From SCUN01 sp046598935 (lineage in GTDB: Bacteria > Acidobacteriota > Vicinamibacteria > Vicinamibacterales > SCN-69-37), in contig JBKJHW010000010.1 of the NCBI GenBank assembly GCA_046598935.1, positions 1 through 41,331 on the forward strand: a stretch of 41,331 nucleotides of DNA, given 5' to 3'. Position numbers and translations under genes: made by a program. Position 1 is the first letter of the stretch, and the number at the start of each line of letters is the position of its first letter. Under the pieces are notes generated by a model that was not told where the DNA came from, made no database searches, and worked only from the letters and a program-made list of their open reading frames with translations. Shown here piece after piece: positions 39,677 through 41,331 of this stretch.

Positions 39677-40609
39677 ATGCCATCGGCGCTTCGGCTCGCA
39701 GTAGTGACCGCGCTCGGTCTGACGGTTCTACACGAAGCGGGCGCGTTACATGGCCAGACCGCGTTCTCCGCGAAGACAGATCTCGTCGTCGGCTACGCCT
39801 CGGTCAGAAGCGCTGATGGGCGGGGCCTAAAAAATCTCAAGACCGAAGACTTCGAACTCTTCGAGAACGGCAACCGTCTCGCGATCTCGTCCTTTGCAGA
39901 CGATGCCGGTCCGGCCGCCATAGCGGTTTTGATTGAGGCGGACACACTGTTCGCCGAGGGTGGCGCCATCTATCAGGCAACCAAGGCGTTTATGGCCAGC
40001 CTTCGACCTGACGATCTCGCGAGTCTCAGCAACTTGACGCAGAAGGGGCGCCAGGCGGTGGGCCGCAATCGTCCCGACTTGATCCTTGGCTTGGTGCCGT
40101 CCTTTAGACCGGAGGATCGGCTGTCGCTGTGGGATGGCCTCGATGGAGCCATCGCCTCGCTGGGGTGTGCGACCGAGCGCCGCGTCGTTCTCGTCGTGAG
40201 CGGCGAGCCAGCAAGCGCGCGCGAGCCTCTATTTTCTGTAAACGATGACGTTGGGCCTCTTCCCCGGAGCCGCCCGCCTCGATCTAAGTTGAGCCCCGAC
40301 GATGTTGCGCGACAAGTTGAACGTGAAGGCGTCGTTGTCTACAGCGTCAGCGTCGCCGGAACCAGCGCGGATCGGCGTCTGACTCGGTTGGCCTGGTCAT
40401 CCGGCGGCAGGGCTGTCACGGCTCACAAAGGCGCAGCTATCGGCGACGTTCTGGCAGAGCTTGTCGCCGAGATGCACGACCTCTACCTGCTGGGATTCGC
40501 TCCCCCGAAATCGGATGGCAAGGAGCAGTTCGCGTTCGCACACCTGGCGCTGTTGTTCGTGCTCGCCAGACATACGTCGCGCCGCGCGCAAAATAGCGGA
40601 GCCTCCTAG
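39677..40609 (+). CDS. VWFA-related secreted protein with probable 3' frameshift
   Basis: 310 residues as read. Signal peptide 1-27 (LAVVTALGLTVLHEAGALHGQ), then the start of the acidobacterial VWFA-related domain: DLVVGYASVRSADGRGLKNLKTEDFELFENGN, AIAVLIEADTL (the usual DxSxS metal site reads EADTL, so metal binding is doubtful), RRVVLVVSGEPAS, VVYSVSVAG and LVAEMHDLYLLGFAPP. After DGKEQ the reading turns to FAFAHLALLFVLARHTSRRA, unlike the family; the neighbouring frame from 40528 reads VRVRTPGAVVRARQTYVAP and stops at 40596, which is the expected ending. A base seems to have been lost near 40527. As read, it overlaps the convergent gene by four bases. Confidence 0.8.
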   Translation: MPSALRLAVVTALGLTVLHEAGALHGQTAFSAKTDLVVGYASVRSADGRGLKNLKTEDFELFENGNRLAISSFADDAGPAAIAVLIEADTLFAEGGAIYQATKAFMASLRPDDLASLSNLTQKGRQAVGRNRPDLILGLVPSFRPEDRLSLWDGLDGAIASLGCATERRVVLVVSGEPASAREPLFSVNDDVGPLPRSRPPRSKLSPDDVARQVEREGVVVYSVSVAGTSADRRLTRLAWSSGGRAVTAHKGAAIGDVLAELVAEMHDLYLLGFAPPKSDGKEQFAFAHLALLFVLARHTSRRAQNSGAS

Positions 40610-41331
40610 CGCCCGTCCCACGTGTGCAGGGTCTTCGCCACCGCGATGAAATCGTCGCGCAGCTCGTTGCGCGCACAGCTGTTCGCATCCGACTTCGTGA
40701 CGGACGCTGACACGAAGAAGTAGCGGCCGTCGCGCTGCACCGCGCCGAGAAACGGCGAGCCGGTTCCGGGTTGTTCGGTCCACAGCGCTTCGCCTCCTGG
40801 CACAGCCGCGCGTTGCACGGCACCGATTTTCAATCCGGATTTCGCGAAATAGCCGGTGATGTCGGCCAACGCCGCAGGCGTGTCAGCGAACGCGACCGAC
40901 GAGGGATAGGCGTAGATCTGCGTGTTGCCGGACCTCCCGTTCGACCAGCATCGAAACGCGATGTGCCGGCCGTCGAGCTGGTTGTACCAACCCTTCTGCG
41001 GGAGGCGTTCGGCCGCCATATCGAAGCTCGGGTGGTAGATCATCGCCGACTCGGATACATCGCGCAGGGTTTCGGCGATCCGGATGAAGCTCGCCTCGAC
41101 AATATTCAGGTCGAACTTGGGACGGATGGTGTCGAGAATTGAGACGCTCAGGATCCTTCCGCCCACGATCGCCTCGCCCGAAAACACATAGTGCCCCCAC
41201 GATGGTTTCGTGCCGGCTTTCCAGCGCGCCGTGACGCCGTTCGGAAACGTTCGCTGCTGGTTCCGGTCGAGCTGGCCCCAACTCAGGTCGAACGCGTCAT
41301 CGCGCGTTTTACGCCCGCCAACGCTGTACCG
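40606..41331 (-). CDS. Protein of unknown function, 5' end outside window
   Basis: The frame is open from the stop at 40606 to the window edge (at least 241 residues). An internal GTG at 41187 is not preferred because the upstream text (DDAFDLSWGQLDRNQQRTFPNG, TARWKAGTKPSWGHYVFSG) reads as real protein. Further on come KFDLNIVEASFIRIAETLRDV, GWYNQLDGRHIAFRCWSNGR, SGNTQIYAYPSSVAFAD and SVTKSDANSCARNELRDDFIAVAKTLHTW. No motif is recognised. It is convergent with the VWFA-related gene. Confidence 0.65.
   Translation of the reverse strand, partial: RYSVGGRKTRDDAFDLSWGQLDRNQQRTFPNGVTARWKAGTKPSWGHYVFSGEAIVGGRILSVSILDTIRPKFDLNIVEASFIRIAETLRDVSESAMIYHPSFDMAAERLPQKGWYNQLDGRHIAFRCWSNGRSGNTQIYAYPSSVAFADTPAALADITGYFAKSGLKIGAVQRAAVPGGEALWTEQPGTGSPFLGAVQRDGRYFFVSASVTKSDANSCARNELRDDFIAVAKTLHTWDGR

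Overview
The window is 41.3 kb of high-GC DNA with dense, often overlapping genes. It opens in the barrel of a TonB-dependent receptor of the Oar-like kind and closes inside an unrecognised reverse-strand gene. The receptor, a VWFA-related secreted protein, an ECF sigma/anti-sigma/DUF4097 trio, many signal-peptide proteins of unknown function and short intergenic fold-back arrays together suggest an Acidobacteriota chromosome, perhaps Vicinamibacteria. That assignment is an inference from gene content; no rRNA is present to test it.

Layout. (1) 1-3210: receptor 3' end, a clear terminator, a GGTCC-word array, a CrcB/FluC fluoride channel (reverse) and a GTTCGTAC-word array. (2) 3211-9354, all reverse: a DUF4412-like secreted protein, an HD-domain protein, two ABC-2 ATPase/permease pairs and an anchored protein of unknown function. 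(3) 9489-15460, all reverse: deoA-type phosphorylase, CNT nucleoside transporter, purine nucleoside phosphorylase, cytidine deaminase, MtnA and TsaD, which is a nucleoside uptake and salvage operon with 5'-methylthioribose salvage and tRNA t6A synthesis attached. (4) 15485-21257, forward: membrane protein, PafA-like phosphatase, alkyltransferase-like protein with Tyr in place of Cys, TetR regulator, ECF sigma factor, anti-sigma factor, DUF4097 protein. (5) 21259-30346, reverse: small secreted protein, RNase G/E, RodA, PBP2, MreD, MreC, MreB and, first in the operon, a diguanylate cyclase. (6) 30475-34851: divergent PpiD/SurA-like foldase, M28-family peptidase with altered active site, tRNA-Leu(CAG). 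(7) 34907-39177: accessory segment behind the tRNA with an IS3-family element broken by an IS30-family element, then an M15-like peptidase and a secreted helical-repeat protein. (8) 39406-41331: disordered 75-residue protein, a VWFA-related protein with a probable 3' frameshift, and the partial last gene.

The most interesting points are the diguanylate cyclase with an intact inhibitory site translationally coupled (TTGA overlap) to mreB, with a perfect palindrome lying on its start codon; the exactly reconstructable nested insertion; the recurring short-word arrays in the intergenic gaps and in the start of one gene; and the two enzymes whose diagnostic catalytic residues are replaced. I see no CRISPR array, no recognisable defence system, prophage or biosynthetic cluster, and nothing that I can defend as a wholly new system.
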